DNA of 32,198 bases, from contig CALLAT010000158.1 in the NCBI GenBank assembly GCA_938002085.1, forward strand, positions 1-32,198, given 5' to 3'. Below, piece after piece: positions 6,917 through 15,780 of this stretch. Each line of letters opens with the position of its first letter. The stretch's first letter is position 1. The notes below the pieces were generated by a model. It worked only from the letters and a program-made list of their open reading frames with translations, was not told where the DNA came from and did not search any database. Source of the stretch: an uncultured Pseudanabaenaceae cyanobacterium. GTDB taxonomy: Bacteria > Cyanobacteriota > Cyanobacteriia > PCC-9006 > JAAUQQ01. Both the position numbers and the translations under genes were made by a program.

Positions 6917-9883
6917 CTAGAAGACTAGCTGAGAGCTAGCATCCGGAACACCCGTAAGCAGAGTTTCTGTTGCGATATTGTTTTTATCTGCCATGGACCA
7001 GAGCAACGCTTGCCCTGCTGCACGTTGGCGCAGGAGAACGTCAATTGTTCCATTATTATCAAAGTCGCGGGCACCTTCGATATGCCAATTGGTATCAGGA
7101 ATATCCCGACCAAAGAGTGACTCACCGATGATGTTGCCACCATCCATCTCCCACAAGACATTCTGGCCCGATACACCATTGCGGAGCAATAGGTCGGCTT
7201 TGCCATCGTTATTGAAATCAGCTGCGGCTTCAATCTTCCAATTATTGTCACCAAATGCTCGACCAATCAGACTTTCACCTTGGATGCCGCCGCTGCCATC
7301 CATGTACCAGGCGACAATTTGATCTGCCGCTTCATTGCGCAGAATAATATCGACATTGCCGTCACCATTGAAGTCGCCCGTGGCAGACATGCTCCAGTTG
7401 GGATCTTCGACCGTGCGACCGATGAGGCCTTCAGAGGCGATCGCCTGTCCACCTTCTTCCATGTACCAGGCCAGGTTCAAGCCCGCATTGAAGTTGCGTA
7501 GCAAGACATCATCCTGGCCATCCCCATTGAGATCCCCCGTGGTTTGTAGCTGCCAAGCCGTGTCTTCGATGGTGCGACCAATGGGAGTAATTGATCCGGT
7601 TAGGTTGGCTATATCCAGAGAGAAGGCCGAAACGACGCCAGTCTCAGTGTTCCAAGCAATGGAGGCCGGGAGCGATGCTTCATCAACGTCCGTGACATTC
7701 AGCGTGACGGTTGCAGATTGGCTGAGCGGGTTATCACCCGTTGCTTCCGTGACTTCAACAGTCAGGTCATAGCTAGTTGTATCACCTTCAAAATCTAGAT
7801 CGGCAGCTGAGGTGAGTTTAATAACCCCCGCATCATCAATGGCAAAGAAACCTGCATCATCTCCCGCTGTAATCGCAAAAGTGAGGTCATTAGGGGTTTG
7901 GATATCGCTAGCCACGACAGTACCCACAACGGTATCGCTAGCGCTATTTTCAGCAATGTCAAAGCTTTGAGCATCAATGCTGGGCGCGGTATTAGCCTCG
8001 TTGTCCAGGTTGGTAATGTTGACCGCAGGCGGCAAAACGAGGGCTGTGTTGATGCTGGGGTCGTAGTTGGTATCGGTGCTAGTGACCACCGCCGAAACAG
8101 CATAGGCAACACCGCCATCGGTGACTTGATCATCAACTCCTGTTGCCGTCACCGTTTGGGGAGTATCCCAATTCTCAGGGGTAAAGGTGATTGCGCCTGT
8201 AATGGTTCCTTCATCAGTGTTATCGCTGCTAAAGGTCACAATGACATCTGATAGGGGCTCACTCGTCAGGGCCAAGTCAAACGAAACGGTATCGCCTGAC
8301 TCACTGGTCGTAATAGGACCGGCAGTGGGATCTTGGCTCAGGTTCGTGACTGCGAAGCCAGCGGTGTCATCATCGGGAGTTTTGCCGCTGACGCTGGGGA
8401 AGGCGAGGGGAGTGTAGTCTGCATCTCCTGTAACGGTCGCTGTGATGTCGTAGAAACCATCAAGAGAGTCAAAGTCTTCATTGACCCCCGTGACTGTCAC
8501 GGTTTGGGGGATGAACCAATTGCTAGCGGTGAAGGTAATGGGACCGGAAACGGTCGCTTCACTGTCATCACTACTGGCGAACGTGAGGATTACATCATCC
8601 GTGGGGGCTTTGCTGAGCTTGACGGTGAATGTATCTTCCCCTGCCGCTTCTTCAGTTATGAGTTGACTGGGTGCATCCACGATAAAGCCAGGGGTGCTCG
8701 TGGCACTATCTACACCAAAGCTCGTGGGAGCTGTGGCGAGATCTAAAACATCATCGTCGGTGACCCAGTTAGCAGGGTCGCTAATTGCTGCGAGTAATGC
8801 AGCTTTGTCACCTGTGACAGGACCGTTGTAAAAGGCATTATCTACATGGCCGATGAGTCCGAAGGCTGTGCCACCATCACCCGCAGCGACAACTGCTGTC
8901 AGCCCTTCCGGAACGGCTGAATCGAGGATGCCTGATTGTCCGCCACTTTGCCATTGGTTCGTGTCAGCAGGAGTGACTGCGTTGTTAAAGCCGTAGATGA
9001 AGGTTGGTGTTCCATCCAGAGCGTTGTCATCAGTTTGGTAGATCAGGAGTTGATCGCCGTCAGAGTTCAGGTTCAAGCTATCAACAGCTAAACCAAAGTT
9101 GCCGATGGTGTCGTTATTCAGCACCGTACCAGCGCTGATGGGAGTGGACCCAACGGTGAAACGGATTGTATTCTCGCCGTTGGTCAAGCCTTGAGCGGTG
9201 CTGTCGTAGCCGTTGTCGGTAATGAAAATGACCGAGTTTGCAGGAATTTCCTCAAGGGCAACGAGGCCGAATCGGTCGTTAGTATCTTCTGAGCCATAGG
9301 CGATAACCGCCAGGCCACCGGGAGAAATTTCAAAGACTCCCGCATATTGTTGTTGAGTGCTTTCGGAAATGGCCAGGGCTGCGGTGGCATTACCAACATT
9401 GAGTTGCCATTGTCCGCCTTTAGCGCTGGAACCGACGGGATGGCTGGCGGCAGAGATATTGACGCCTGCCAGAGCCTGAAGCTGAGTAATGAATTCTGAG
9501 CCTGCATCTCCGGTCGCGACATCGCAGCCGTAGAGCAGGAGCTCGGGGTTGTTGGCTTGGGATGTGGAGAACCAGGCGGCTAGGTTGGCGGCGTTGTCTT
9601 GCAGATTGCTGAGGCTGAGTTCACCATTGCCCAGGAGCAGGCGGGCGGGGGCACCGTGGGAAATGATGTGCACTGCGCTGAGGTCAGTGCGATCGCGCAG
9701 GGTAAGTGTAATTTGGGCAATGGCATCTTCGTCGCTGCTTAGAAAATGCACTTCTGCCCCAGGAATGACACCTTGGGCCAAGACGTTGGGCTGCTCTACA
9801 GCTGCATCAATAAATACAACGCTCTTGTTCCGGCTCAGACTTTCGAGATTGCCGGGAGTTACTAGAGAAGCTTGGAAGGTCAT
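6917..9883 (-). CDS. DUF4347 / Calx-beta- and cadherin-like / FG-GAP-VCBS-like modular protein
   Basis: A 988-residue modular protein, probably exported. Residues about 20-165 are DUF4347 with S75-H-G and Y118-G-C120. Residues about 186-390 form a domain starting GGLAVIAYGSEDTNDRFG that I cannot name but that occurs in extracellular proteins. Residues about 400-625 contain two similar beta-sandwich units, each ending in a W..PQTVT.TGV strand and resembling Calx-beta-type repeats. Residues about 635-735 are a cadherin-like domain (NTAPSIDAQSFDIAENS, then FAIDDAGVIKL and LDFEG). Residues 741-988 are FG-GAP/VCBS-like repeats with DLNGDGQDD-type calcium loops and end in SQLVF. The head and tail match the neighbour at 3979-6558, so the pair arose by duplication with a different centre. 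Likely role: surface adhesion or matrix binding, calcium-dependent. Confidence 0.85.
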   Translation of the reverse strand: MTFQASLVTPGNLESLSRNKSVVFIDAAVEQPNVLAQGVIPGAEVHFLSSDEDAIAQITLTLRDRTDLSAVHIISHGAPARLLLGNGELSLSNLQDNAANLAAWFSTSQANNPELLLYGCDVATGDAGSEFITQLQALAGVNISAASHPVGSSAKGGQWQLNVGNATAALAISESTQQQYAGVFEISPGGLAVIAYGSEDTNDRFGLVALEEIPANSVIFITDNGYDSTAQGLTNGENTIRFTVGSTPISAGTVLNNDTIGNFGLAVDSLNLNSDGDQLLIYQTDDNALDGTPTFIYGFNNAVTPADTNQWQSGGQSGILDSAVPEGLTAVVAAGDGGTAFGLIGHVDNAFYNGPVTGDKAALLAAISDPANWVTDDDVLDLATAPTSFGVDSATSTPGFIVDAPSQLITEEAAGEDTFTVKLSKAPTDDVILTFASSDDSEATVSGPITFTASNWFIPQTVTVTGVNEDFDSLDGFYDITATVTGDADYTPLAFPSVSGKTPDDDTAGFAVTNLSQDPTAGPITTSESGDTVSFDLALTSEPLSDVIVTFSSDNTDEGTITGAITFTPENWDTPQTVTATGVDDQVTDGGVAYAVSAVVTSTDTNYDPSINTALVLPPAVNITNLDNEANTAPSIDAQSFDIAENSASDTVVGTVVASDIQTPNDLTFAITAGDDAGFFAIDDAGVIKLTSAADLDFEGDTTSYDLTVEVTEATGDNPLSQSATVTLNVTDVDEASLPASIAWNTETGVVSAFSLDIANLTGSITPIGRTIEDTAWQLQTTGDLNGDGQDDVLLRNFNAGLNLAWYMEEGGQAIASEGLIGRTVEDPNWSMSATGDFNGDGNVDIILRNEAADQIVAWYMDGSGGIQGESLIGRAFGDNNWKIEAAADFNNDGKADLLLRNGVSGQNVLWEMDGGNIIGESLFGRDIPDTNWHIEGARDFDNNGTIDVLLRQRAAGQALLWSMADKNNIATETLLTGVPDASSQLVF

Positions 9884-10385
9884 ATAGTTTAAAACTTAAG
9901 AGTGTAAATAGGTTTGCGGGCGGTGAACTCAACCTCAGACCAAGGATTGCTGAGTCCGCTTAGGTCGAGTTCTCTTGGCATACTCTTCTACTTCTAGAAG
10001 AGTCAACCACTTATTTATACCGAGCAAATACGTACAACCCCTATTCAAACTCTAATTTTTTTGAATAAAGAGAAATCCTTTATCTGGCCCTCATATTTGA
10101 GTTTCTCAAGCCCCGTATTTACATGACGGTTTGGTGATGGTGAAGCAAGCTTGATGAAAGTGGCATGCCTGTAAATCTGCTGAGTCCAGGAACCTTAAAG
10201 TTTTATATTGCTCCGTAGCCTGACTACTGAATGGGTGGGATTGTCAGAGATCTTCCGAGGTTGTGGGGGTGATGGCTCCAGTAGAGCTGATTCGACCTGT
10301 TAGCTCGGTTTGCGCGTGATACCTTGAATCGGAATGTGGTGCGATGATGGTCGCGGTGGAAGGTTGATCAAGTTTTGAATTTCCG
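9884..10385. other. Divergent intergenic region between DUF4347 gene and GTPase gene
   Basis: About 500 bp of non-coding DNA that must hold promoters for both the minus-strand modular protein and the plus-strand GTPase. The only clear structure is a perfect 9-bp inverted repeat at 9982-10003. No ORF of interest and no RNA gene were recognised. Confidence 0.5.
9982..10003. promoter_or_regulatory. Perfect inverted repeat, possible operator
   Basis: The arms ACTCTTCTA and TAGAAGAGT are separated by CTTC, about 100 bp upstream of the start of the 988-residue DUF4347 gene. It is not followed by a T tract on the plus strand and lies in a promoter region. A dimeric regulator site is possible, or a hairpin in the leader RNA. 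This rests on symmetry alone. Confidence 0.3.
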
Positions 10386-11744
10386 ATGGTGCTTCATCGT
10401 TCTGGCCCTGTTTTAAACCAAGCTCGCGATCGCCTCCAGCGGGCCATCGCAGGATTTCGCCAACAGTTGAGCACTGTGCCCGGCGACAGTGCCTATTTCC
10501 GGGCGATTGACGAAGAGTTAGATGGCTTAACCCAGCAGCTTAAAACGATTGAAGCGGGCTTGATGCGGGCGGCAGTCTTTGGCTTGGTCAGTCGAGGCAA
10601 GTCTGCCTTGATCAATGCTTTAGTGGGCCGTGATGAGCTGGAAACTGGGCCGATTAATGGGGTGACGCGATCGCCCCAATCTCTGCGCTGGCAACCCCAG
10701 GAAAGTGAGTTGGCCCTAGAACTAATTGATACACCTGGGCTCGATGAGGTGGATGGAGAGGAGCGAGCCTCCATGGCCCAGAGCGTTGCTCAACAGGCAG
10801 ATTTAATTTTGTTTGTGGTCACGGGAGATGTGACCCGCAAGGAGTACCAGGCGATTCGGGATTTGTGGCAGTTTCAAAAGCCACTGCTCCTCGTGTTTAA
10901 CAAGGTGGATCTCTATCCCCCACCCAATCGGGCCCAGATTCTACAAAACTTGCAGCGCTATTTTCAAGATGATCCGCTGATGGCGGAGGGCACGGAATTG
11001 CAGCGGCAGGATGTGGTGCAGGTGGCGGCGGCTCCGGCTCCCATGATGGTGCAGACGGAGTGGCCCGATGGCAGGGTGACTCAAACCCAGGAAACGCCTC
11101 CGCCTCAGTTGGATGAATTACGCGATCGCTTGCTGGAGCTGATGCAGACTGAAGGGCCCAGTCTTTTGGCGCTCAATGCCTTGGTGCAAACTCGGGAGGC
11201 TGAGCAGCGCATTGCCCAGCAAATGCTGCTGGCTCGCCAGGTGGCGGCGGCTGAGTTGATTCGTCGCTATGCCAGGACGAAGGCGATCGCGGTGGGGCTC
11301 AATCCCGTTGCAGTGTTGGATATGCTGGGTGGCGCGTTGAGTGATTTGGCTTTAATTCGAGCCCTGGCAAAGCTCTATGGCTTGCCCATGACCAGTCATC
11401 AGGCTGGGAAGCTCTTGCAGAAGATTTTGCTCAGTAGTGGCAGTTTGTTACTGGGGGAACTGGGGAGCGGGGTTTTCTTTGGTATTGGTAAAGGTGTGGC
11501 TGTGGGGGGAGATTTTGCGACGGGGGCCATGGGCTATGCCGGGGTTGCAGTAGCCCAGGGCGCTTTGGCGGGCTACGGAACCTATGTGGTGGGGCAGGCC
11601 GCCCAGGTTTACCTAGAGCAGGGTTGTACCTGGGGGGAGACAGGGGCCAGTACGCTGATTCGAAATATTTTGGAGGATGTAGATAAGCAAAGCATTTTGT
11701 ATCGCTTAAGGTTGGAACTACAGGAGGTTTTGCCACTGGGATAG
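10386..11744 (+). CDS. TRAFAC-type GTPase with C-terminal DUF697-like domain
   Basis: A 452-residue GTP-binding protein. G1 is GLVSRGKS at 66-73, a likely G2 threonine sits at T94 in GVTRSP, G3 is DTPGL at 115-119 and G4 is NKVD at 172-175. The order is that of Era-like GTPases. The C-terminal part (about 275-440) has hydrophobic, glycine-rich segments (NPVAVLDMLGGALSDLALI, then LLLGELGSGVFFGIGKG) typical of DUF697, which suggests membrane association. The cellular role of this cyanobacterial/plastid group is not known to me. The gene is followed in the same direction by a TPR protein, which could be a partner. The ATG at 10386 gives about 65 residues of helical leader before the G domain. 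Confidence 0.85.
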   Translation: MVLHRSGPVLNQARDRLQRAIAGFRQQLSTVPGDSAYFRAIDEELDGLTQQLKTIEAGLMRAAVFGLVSRGKSALINALVGRDELETGPINGVTRSPQSLRWQPQESELALELIDTPGLDEVDGEERASMAQSVAQQADLILFVVTGDVTRKEYQAIRDLWQFQKPLLLVFNKVDLYPPPNRAQILQNLQRYFQDDPLMAEGTELQRQDVVQVAAAPAPMMVQTEWPDGRVTQTQETPPPQLDELRDRLLELMQTEGPSLLALNALVQTREAEQRIAQQMLLARQVAAAELIRRYARTKAIAVGLNPVAVLDMLGGALSDLALIRALAKLYGLPMTSHQAGKLLQKILLSSGSLLLGELGSGVFFGIGKGVAVGGDFATGAMGYAGVAVAQGALAGYGTYVVGQAAQVYLEQGCTWGETGASTLIRNILEDVDKQSILYRLRLELQEVLPLG

Positions 11745-11930
11745 TCGCCAGGTATAGACCTGATGATTCCTGGGATGTGAGCGTGATTGTAAAGGGCTGT
11801 GATAATTTTCAGCGCTGAAGGGTGGAAGAGAGCGATATTATGCGGTAAGGGGAATTTCCTGCCATCTTGGGAAATGTCGAGAGTCGCGAGATCGAAAGTT
11901 TCGAAGCTAGCTCTACAGAGGTTTAAGGGA

Positions 11931-12476
11931 ATGGCACGAACGGATGCATTGTTGGCCGATTCAGTTACGACAGCTCCCTATGGCGGCTGGACGATTCAGC
12001 AGCGGGAAGCCAGGTTACTGGAGATTGAACAGTTGTTGCTAGGGTCGGCAAGCGACGTGGGCAAGCAGTCAGCTCTCTATTCTGAAAAGGCGTTGCTGCT
12101 GTTCTCAAATCAGCAGTATGAGGCTGCGGTGGCGGTTTGGGATCAGCATTTAGCGGTGGAGCCTGCTCAGGCTCAGACCTGGTATAACCGTGGCATTGCG
12201 TTGGATCAATTGGGTTCCCATGAGCTGGCATTGGCTAGTTATGACCGGGTTATTGAGCTACAGCCAGAGAACCATATTGCTTGGGGAAACCGGGCGATCG
12301 CCTTACGCAAGCTGGGCCGAGCTGAAGAAGCTACGGCAGCGGCTAAGCGGGCGTTTGAGCTGAATCCTGAGGATATGGTGGACAGCTTTTTCCAGCAGCT
12401 ACAAGTCAAGCAGCCCAAGCTGGCTTTTGTTCTTAAGCCCATTCAAGGGCTGGTCAAGCAGTTGCGGGGGGCGTAA
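11931..12476 (+). CDS. TPR-repeat protein
   Basis: A tetratricopeptide-repeat protein of 181 residues from the ATG at 11931. Two or three TPR units are visible (KQSALYSEKALLLFSNQQYEAAVAVW, AQTWYNRGIALDQLGSHELALASYDRVIELQP, HIAWGNRAIALRKLGRAEEATAAAKRAFELNP), followed by a basic, hydrophobic tail. The TPR array usually acts as a protein-binding scaffold. Start choice is uncertain: GTG at 11799 gives 225 residues and ATG at 11874 gives 200. I prefer 11931 because AGAGG lies about 9 nt upstream, but the basic stretch from 11874 could also be real. It lies 54 to 186 bp after the GTPase gene, so co-transcription is likely. The partner is unknown. Confidence 0.8.
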   Translation: MARTDALLADSVTTAPYGGWTIQQREARLLEIEQLLLGSASDVGKQSALYSEKALLLFSNQQYEAAVAVWDQHLAVEPAQAQTWYNRGIALDQLGSHELALASYDRVIELQPENHIAWGNRAIALRKLGRAEEATAAAKRAFELNPEDMVDSFFQQLQVKQPKLAFVLKPIQGLVKQLRGA

Positions 12477-12509
12477 GGCGAGCTTGGGGTTAGATCAAGG
12501 TCAAGCAGT

Positions 12510-13685
12510 TTAGGACTGGGACAGTCGCTTCACTGCTTGACTACCAATACGCTCATGGGTCTCTTTTAAGAGGGCTGGGATGCGATCGCTAAAGGGACTG
12601 TCGCTGAGGGCCTGGCTGAGATCGAGCTGGTCAATGTTTTTGGCTTGGGCTCCGGCAAACCAATGGCCACCGTTTTCGAGCAGGTTGTAGCGAGCCATGG
12701 CGTACTCTTCCATGTCGTAGGCCAGGAGCAGGTTGCGCAACCAGAGAATGACTTGGATATTGACGTTGCCCGGGACTTGGGATTCATCGGGTAGGCCCAC
12801 ATGCCAGTTGTGATACCAGTTCTCGCCGAACGTGGCGATCGCGGCTTCTTTCAGCTGGGTCAAAATGGGAGCGAGGGTTGCGTCGGCATTCTCCAGTAGC
12901 GGAATTACCTTGAGGTGTTCGTCAAAATCACTGGGTCTAGCAGCTCCCAGGCTGAGGGTGTGAACTTGGGGGTGGTTGAGACAAAATAGGTCATTGAAGA
13001 CCATGGGACTCAGGGGCTCGCACAAACGCTTGAGTTTGAGGGGTGGGCTATACAACTTACCGCCTTTATCTGAGGGGCTGATGATGAAGACGCCCATGTC
13101 ATGGCGGGTGGCTGCTTCGATCGCAGGCCAGTTGAACTGGTTGATGTAATACCAATGCAAATTGACATAGTCAAAGCGATCCGACTCGATTGCCTTGACG
13201 ATGATATCCGTCGGTCCATGGGTCGAAAAACCAATGTGGCGCACGAGGCCTTTGGCTTTTAGGTCGTAGGCAATATCAAGGCAGCCATCGAGGCACCATT
13301 GCCAGGTTTCATCGTTGTTGATGCCATGGAGAGAGAAGAGATCGACGTAGTCTAGTTGTAGCAACGACAGAGATTTTTCAAAGGCCTCTACAAATTCCTT
13401 GGGGTTGGCTTTGGGGGAGACTTTCGTTTGAATAATGAGTTCTTTGCGGGGCAGCTGGGGTAAGACGTAGCCCAGTTGTAGCTCTGAAGATCCGTAGCCC
13501 CTGGCGGTTTCGATATGGTTGATGCCCAGCTCGAAAGCTCTGTGGATGGTGGCTTCGAGGTTGCGTTGGCCCTCATTGGGGATGGTGCTGGGGTCAATGT
13601 CTTGCCAAGAATGCTGATAGCGCATGCCACCGCAGGAGAAGATGGGCATTTGCAGCTCAGTGCGGCCAAAGCGGCGGTATTGCAT
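12510..13685 (-). CDS. Aldo/keto reductase family protein
   Basis: An aldo/keto reductase (COG1453-like) of about 391 residues from the ATG at 13685, where homologues start with MQYRRFG. The frame is open to an upstream ATG at 13784, which would add 33 residues of unlikely leader. The TIM-barrel landmarks are present: the tyrosine in ETARGYGSSE, the lysine in IIQTKVSP and the histidine in FSLHG. The usual tetrad aspartate (DTA..YG) is glutamate here. The C-terminal extension lacks the Cys-rich 4Fe-4S motif seen in some family members. The substrate is unknown; NADPH-dependent carbonyl reduction is the family norm. It is convergent with the TPR gene (33 bp apart) and divergent from the ankyrin gene. 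Confidence 0.85.
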   Translation of the reverse strand: MQYRRFGRTELQMPIFSCGGMRYQHSWQDIDPSTIPNEGQRNLEATIHRAFELGINHIETARGYGSSELQLGYVLPQLPRKELIIQTKVSPKANPKEFVEAFEKSLSLLQLDYVDLFSLHGINNDETWQWCLDGCLDIAYDLKAKGLVRHIGFSTHGPTDIIVKAIESDRFDYVNLHWYYINQFNWPAIEAATRHDMGVFIISPSDKGGKLYSPPLKLKRLCEPLSPMVFNDLFCLNHPQVHTLSLGAARPSDFDEHLKVIPLLENADATLAPILTQLKEAAIATFGENWYHNWHVGLPDESQVPGNVNIQVILWLRNLLLAYDMEEYAMARYNLLENGGHWFAGAQAKNIDQLDLSQALSDSPFSDRIPALLKETHERIGSQAVKRLSQS

Positions 13686-13808
13686 GGTCATAGGAGACTG
13701 AAGTCGATGCAGAGTTGGGGACCACTCTTGATTGTAGAGAGGGATGCTTGTTTGTGCAGCATTCGCTCGATACTGTTGTCCCATAGACCGCGATGGGAGA
13801 CTTGAGCT

Positions 13809-14759
13809 GTGGGCGATCGCTTGTTGATTAGTCGTTCTCCGTTACACCAAGCAGCACAGTCTGGTGATTTAGCTGGGCTACAGCAACTGCTAGAACAAGG
13901 AATAGCAGTGGACTTACCTGCTGATCTGGATGATGGCTGGTGTGATATTCACGAGTCGCTGACTCCTTTGATGTTGGCCCCGGATTGCTTGACCTTAAGC
14001 TATCTCATCAATGCGGGGGCAGATTTTCAGGCCAAGGATGGTGATGGAGCCAATGCCTTTGAGCGTTTGTTGCTCGTTGAGACTGAAGCTGCTCCTCTAG
14101 AACTGGATTTGATGCTCCGCTGCATGATCGAGGCGGGGGCGGATGTTAATGCGGTTGTGGGCTATGACGATTGGACCCGGTTGTATATGGCAGCATTTAG
14201 TCACCAGAGCTGGGTGATTGAACGATTGTTAAACCTGGGAGCGAATCCAAAGTTGGGCAGACCTCCCCTGAATGGTTTCTGCTGGAACAGCAATAAAGTG
14301 TTTGATAACAATATTGCCCGTGGCATAGATCTCTTAGTGGCGGCGGGTTGCGATGTGAATGGTGCTGACGCGGTGGGCGATCGCCTTATCCACTGTGCTG
14401 CGCTGGGCTATAGCCATAGCTCGAATTTTAATGGCTCAAGCGATGGCTGCAATAGCACTGCGGTCATCACCTTGCTCAAGCATGGTGCGGACCCTAACTC
14501 TGTGAGCCAATCGGGCGATACGCCGTTGATGCTCGCGGCTGAAGAAGGCTCCTTTGCGGCAGTTGAGGTATTGCTTGCCAATGGTGCAGATCCTGAATGC
14601 CGTGATCCTTCTGGCCGGACTGCCTTGGCGATCGCCCAAGAGGCTAAAAGGTTGCAAACTGAGGGCAATGCAAATGAGTCAGATCCTCGGTTAAAGCAGT
14701 ATTACGAGAATGCGCTACAGGAGCTAGATAGGTGCATTCGAATCCTCCAAGCCCATTAG
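13809..14759 (+). CDS. Ankyrin-repeat protein
   Basis: A 316-residue protein built largely of ankyrin repeats. Clear units include SPLHQAAQSGDLAGLQQLLE, the region around LINAGADFQAKDGDGANAFE, CMIEAGADVNAVVG, LLNLGANPKL, LLVAAGCDVNGADAVGDR, LLKHGADPNSVSQSGDT and LLANGADPECRDPSGRT. Such arrays bind other proteins; no enzyme domain is attached. The start is GTG at 13809, because no in-frame ATG lies upstream and the first repeat begins almost at once. A HIP1 site overlaps the start. It is transcribed away from the aldo/keto reductase gene, sharing a short promoter region of about 25 to 125 bp. Target unknown. Confidence 0.8.
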   Translation: MGDRLLISRSPLHQAAQSGDLAGLQQLLEQGIAVDLPADLDDGWCDIHESLTPLMLAPDCLTLSYLINAGADFQAKDGDGANAFERLLLVETEAAPLELDLMLRCMIEAGADVNAVVGYDDWTRLYMAAFSHQSWVIERLLNLGANPKLGRPPLNGFCWNSNKVFDNNIARGIDLLVAAGCDVNGADAVGDRLIHCAALGYSHSSNFNGSSDGCNSTAVITLLKHGADPNSVSQSGDTPLMLAAEEGSFAAVEVLLANGADPECRDPSGRTALAIAQEAKRLQTEGNANESDPRLKQYYENALQELDRCIRILQAH

Positions 14760-14814
14760 CCAACCCTAGTGGCTCTCAGTTGTCCTTATTTTGAGGAGAT
14801 GAGCTGGGGATTGA

Positions 14815-15744
14815 TTATGACTTGGCTAGGACAATGGAGTCAAAATCTACTTGGGTTAGTTGTTCGGAGACCGTCCAGAGTTGTTGGGAGATCGCTTCAT
14901 CCCTCGCTGCTTCAGACTGGGGCGCTTTCCCAGGGGGGCCACTCATTTCCGCCCTGCCTTGGGGACCAAAATAGTCGCCGCCTTTTACATCATCCGCGAG
15001 GGCTGCATAGAGTGTGGGTTGAGCAGCAGCCTCAGGGGCATGGGCCATGTAAGGCAGGGGCGTTAGTCGCAGCAGAAACTGAACGGCTTTGGGAATGTAG
15101 CGGGGCAGCTCGGTATTGGAGGTGCCGGGGTGGGCACAGGTGGAGAGAATTTGGCTGTCTTTCGTCTTCAATCGCCTTTCCAGCTCATTGGCAAAGATTA
15201 AGCAGGCCAGTTTGCTTTGCCCATAGGCTGCTATAGCGGAGTATTTGTTCTCAGATTGCAGATCGTCAAAGTTGATCTTGCCAAATTTGTGGGCGTTGCT
15301 GCTTAAGGACACAATTCTAGATTCAGCGCTATTTGGCATGAGATCCAGAAGCAGTGAAGTCAATAGAAAATGGCTCAAATAGTTGACGGAAAATTGGCTT
15401 TCAAAACCATCAATCGTTTGTTCATAGGGCGGGACCATAATGCCCGCGTTGTTGATGAGAAGGTTTAGCTTTGAATGGCGATCGCGATACTCCTTTGCAA
15501 ATGCCCTTACCGATGTCAGTTTGCTTAAATCTAGGCGCATAACCTCCAGCTCAGCATTCGGAATTTGGCTCAGAATTGCGGCTTTAGCCTGCTCGGCTTT
15601 CTCTAGATTGCGACAGGCCATAATGACCTTCATGCCAGTATTGGCGAGGCCTAGGGCAGTTTCGTAACCCAGGCCAGTGTTGGCTCCGGTGACGATCGCA
15701 ATTTTGCCCTGTTGAGATGGGACAGTATGGAGGTCAAATGACAT
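14815..15744 (-). CDS. Short-chain dehydrogenase/reductase (retinol dehydrogenase / protochlorophyllide reductase-like)
   Basis: A 309-residue classical SDR. The cofactor motif is TGANTGLG near 19-26, NNAG is near 97-100, and the active-site pair is YGQSK near 174-178 with the serine in VSLSSNAHKFG upstream. The sequence IAIVTGANTGLGYETALGLA and the C-terminal extension resemble RDH/WWOX-like and POR-like SDRs, which commonly use NADP(H). True protochlorophyllide reductase has conserved cysteines that I do not see, so POR itself is unlikely. Substrate unknown. It is the last gene of the minus-strand cluster, 36 bp after the TPMT-like gene, and probably co-transcribed with it. Confidence 0.85.
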   Translation of the reverse strand: MSFDLHTVPSQQGKIAIVTGANTGLGYETALGLANTGMKVIMACRNLEKAEQAKAAILSQIPNAELEVMRLDLSKLTSVRAFAKEYRDRHSKLNLLINNAGIMVPPYEQTIDGFESQFSVNYLSHFLLTSLLLDLMPNSAESRIVSLSSNAHKFGKINFDDLQSENKYSAIAAYGQSKLACLIFANELERRLKTKDSQILSTCAHPGTSNTELPRYIPKAVQFLLRLTPLPYMAHAPEAAAQPTLYAALADDVKGGDYFGPQGRAEMSGPPGKAPQSEAARDEAISQQLWTVSEQLTQVDFDSIVLAKS

Positions 15745-15780
15745 AAAGAAGAGGCTTGAAGTGTACAGGAGGTTACATGG

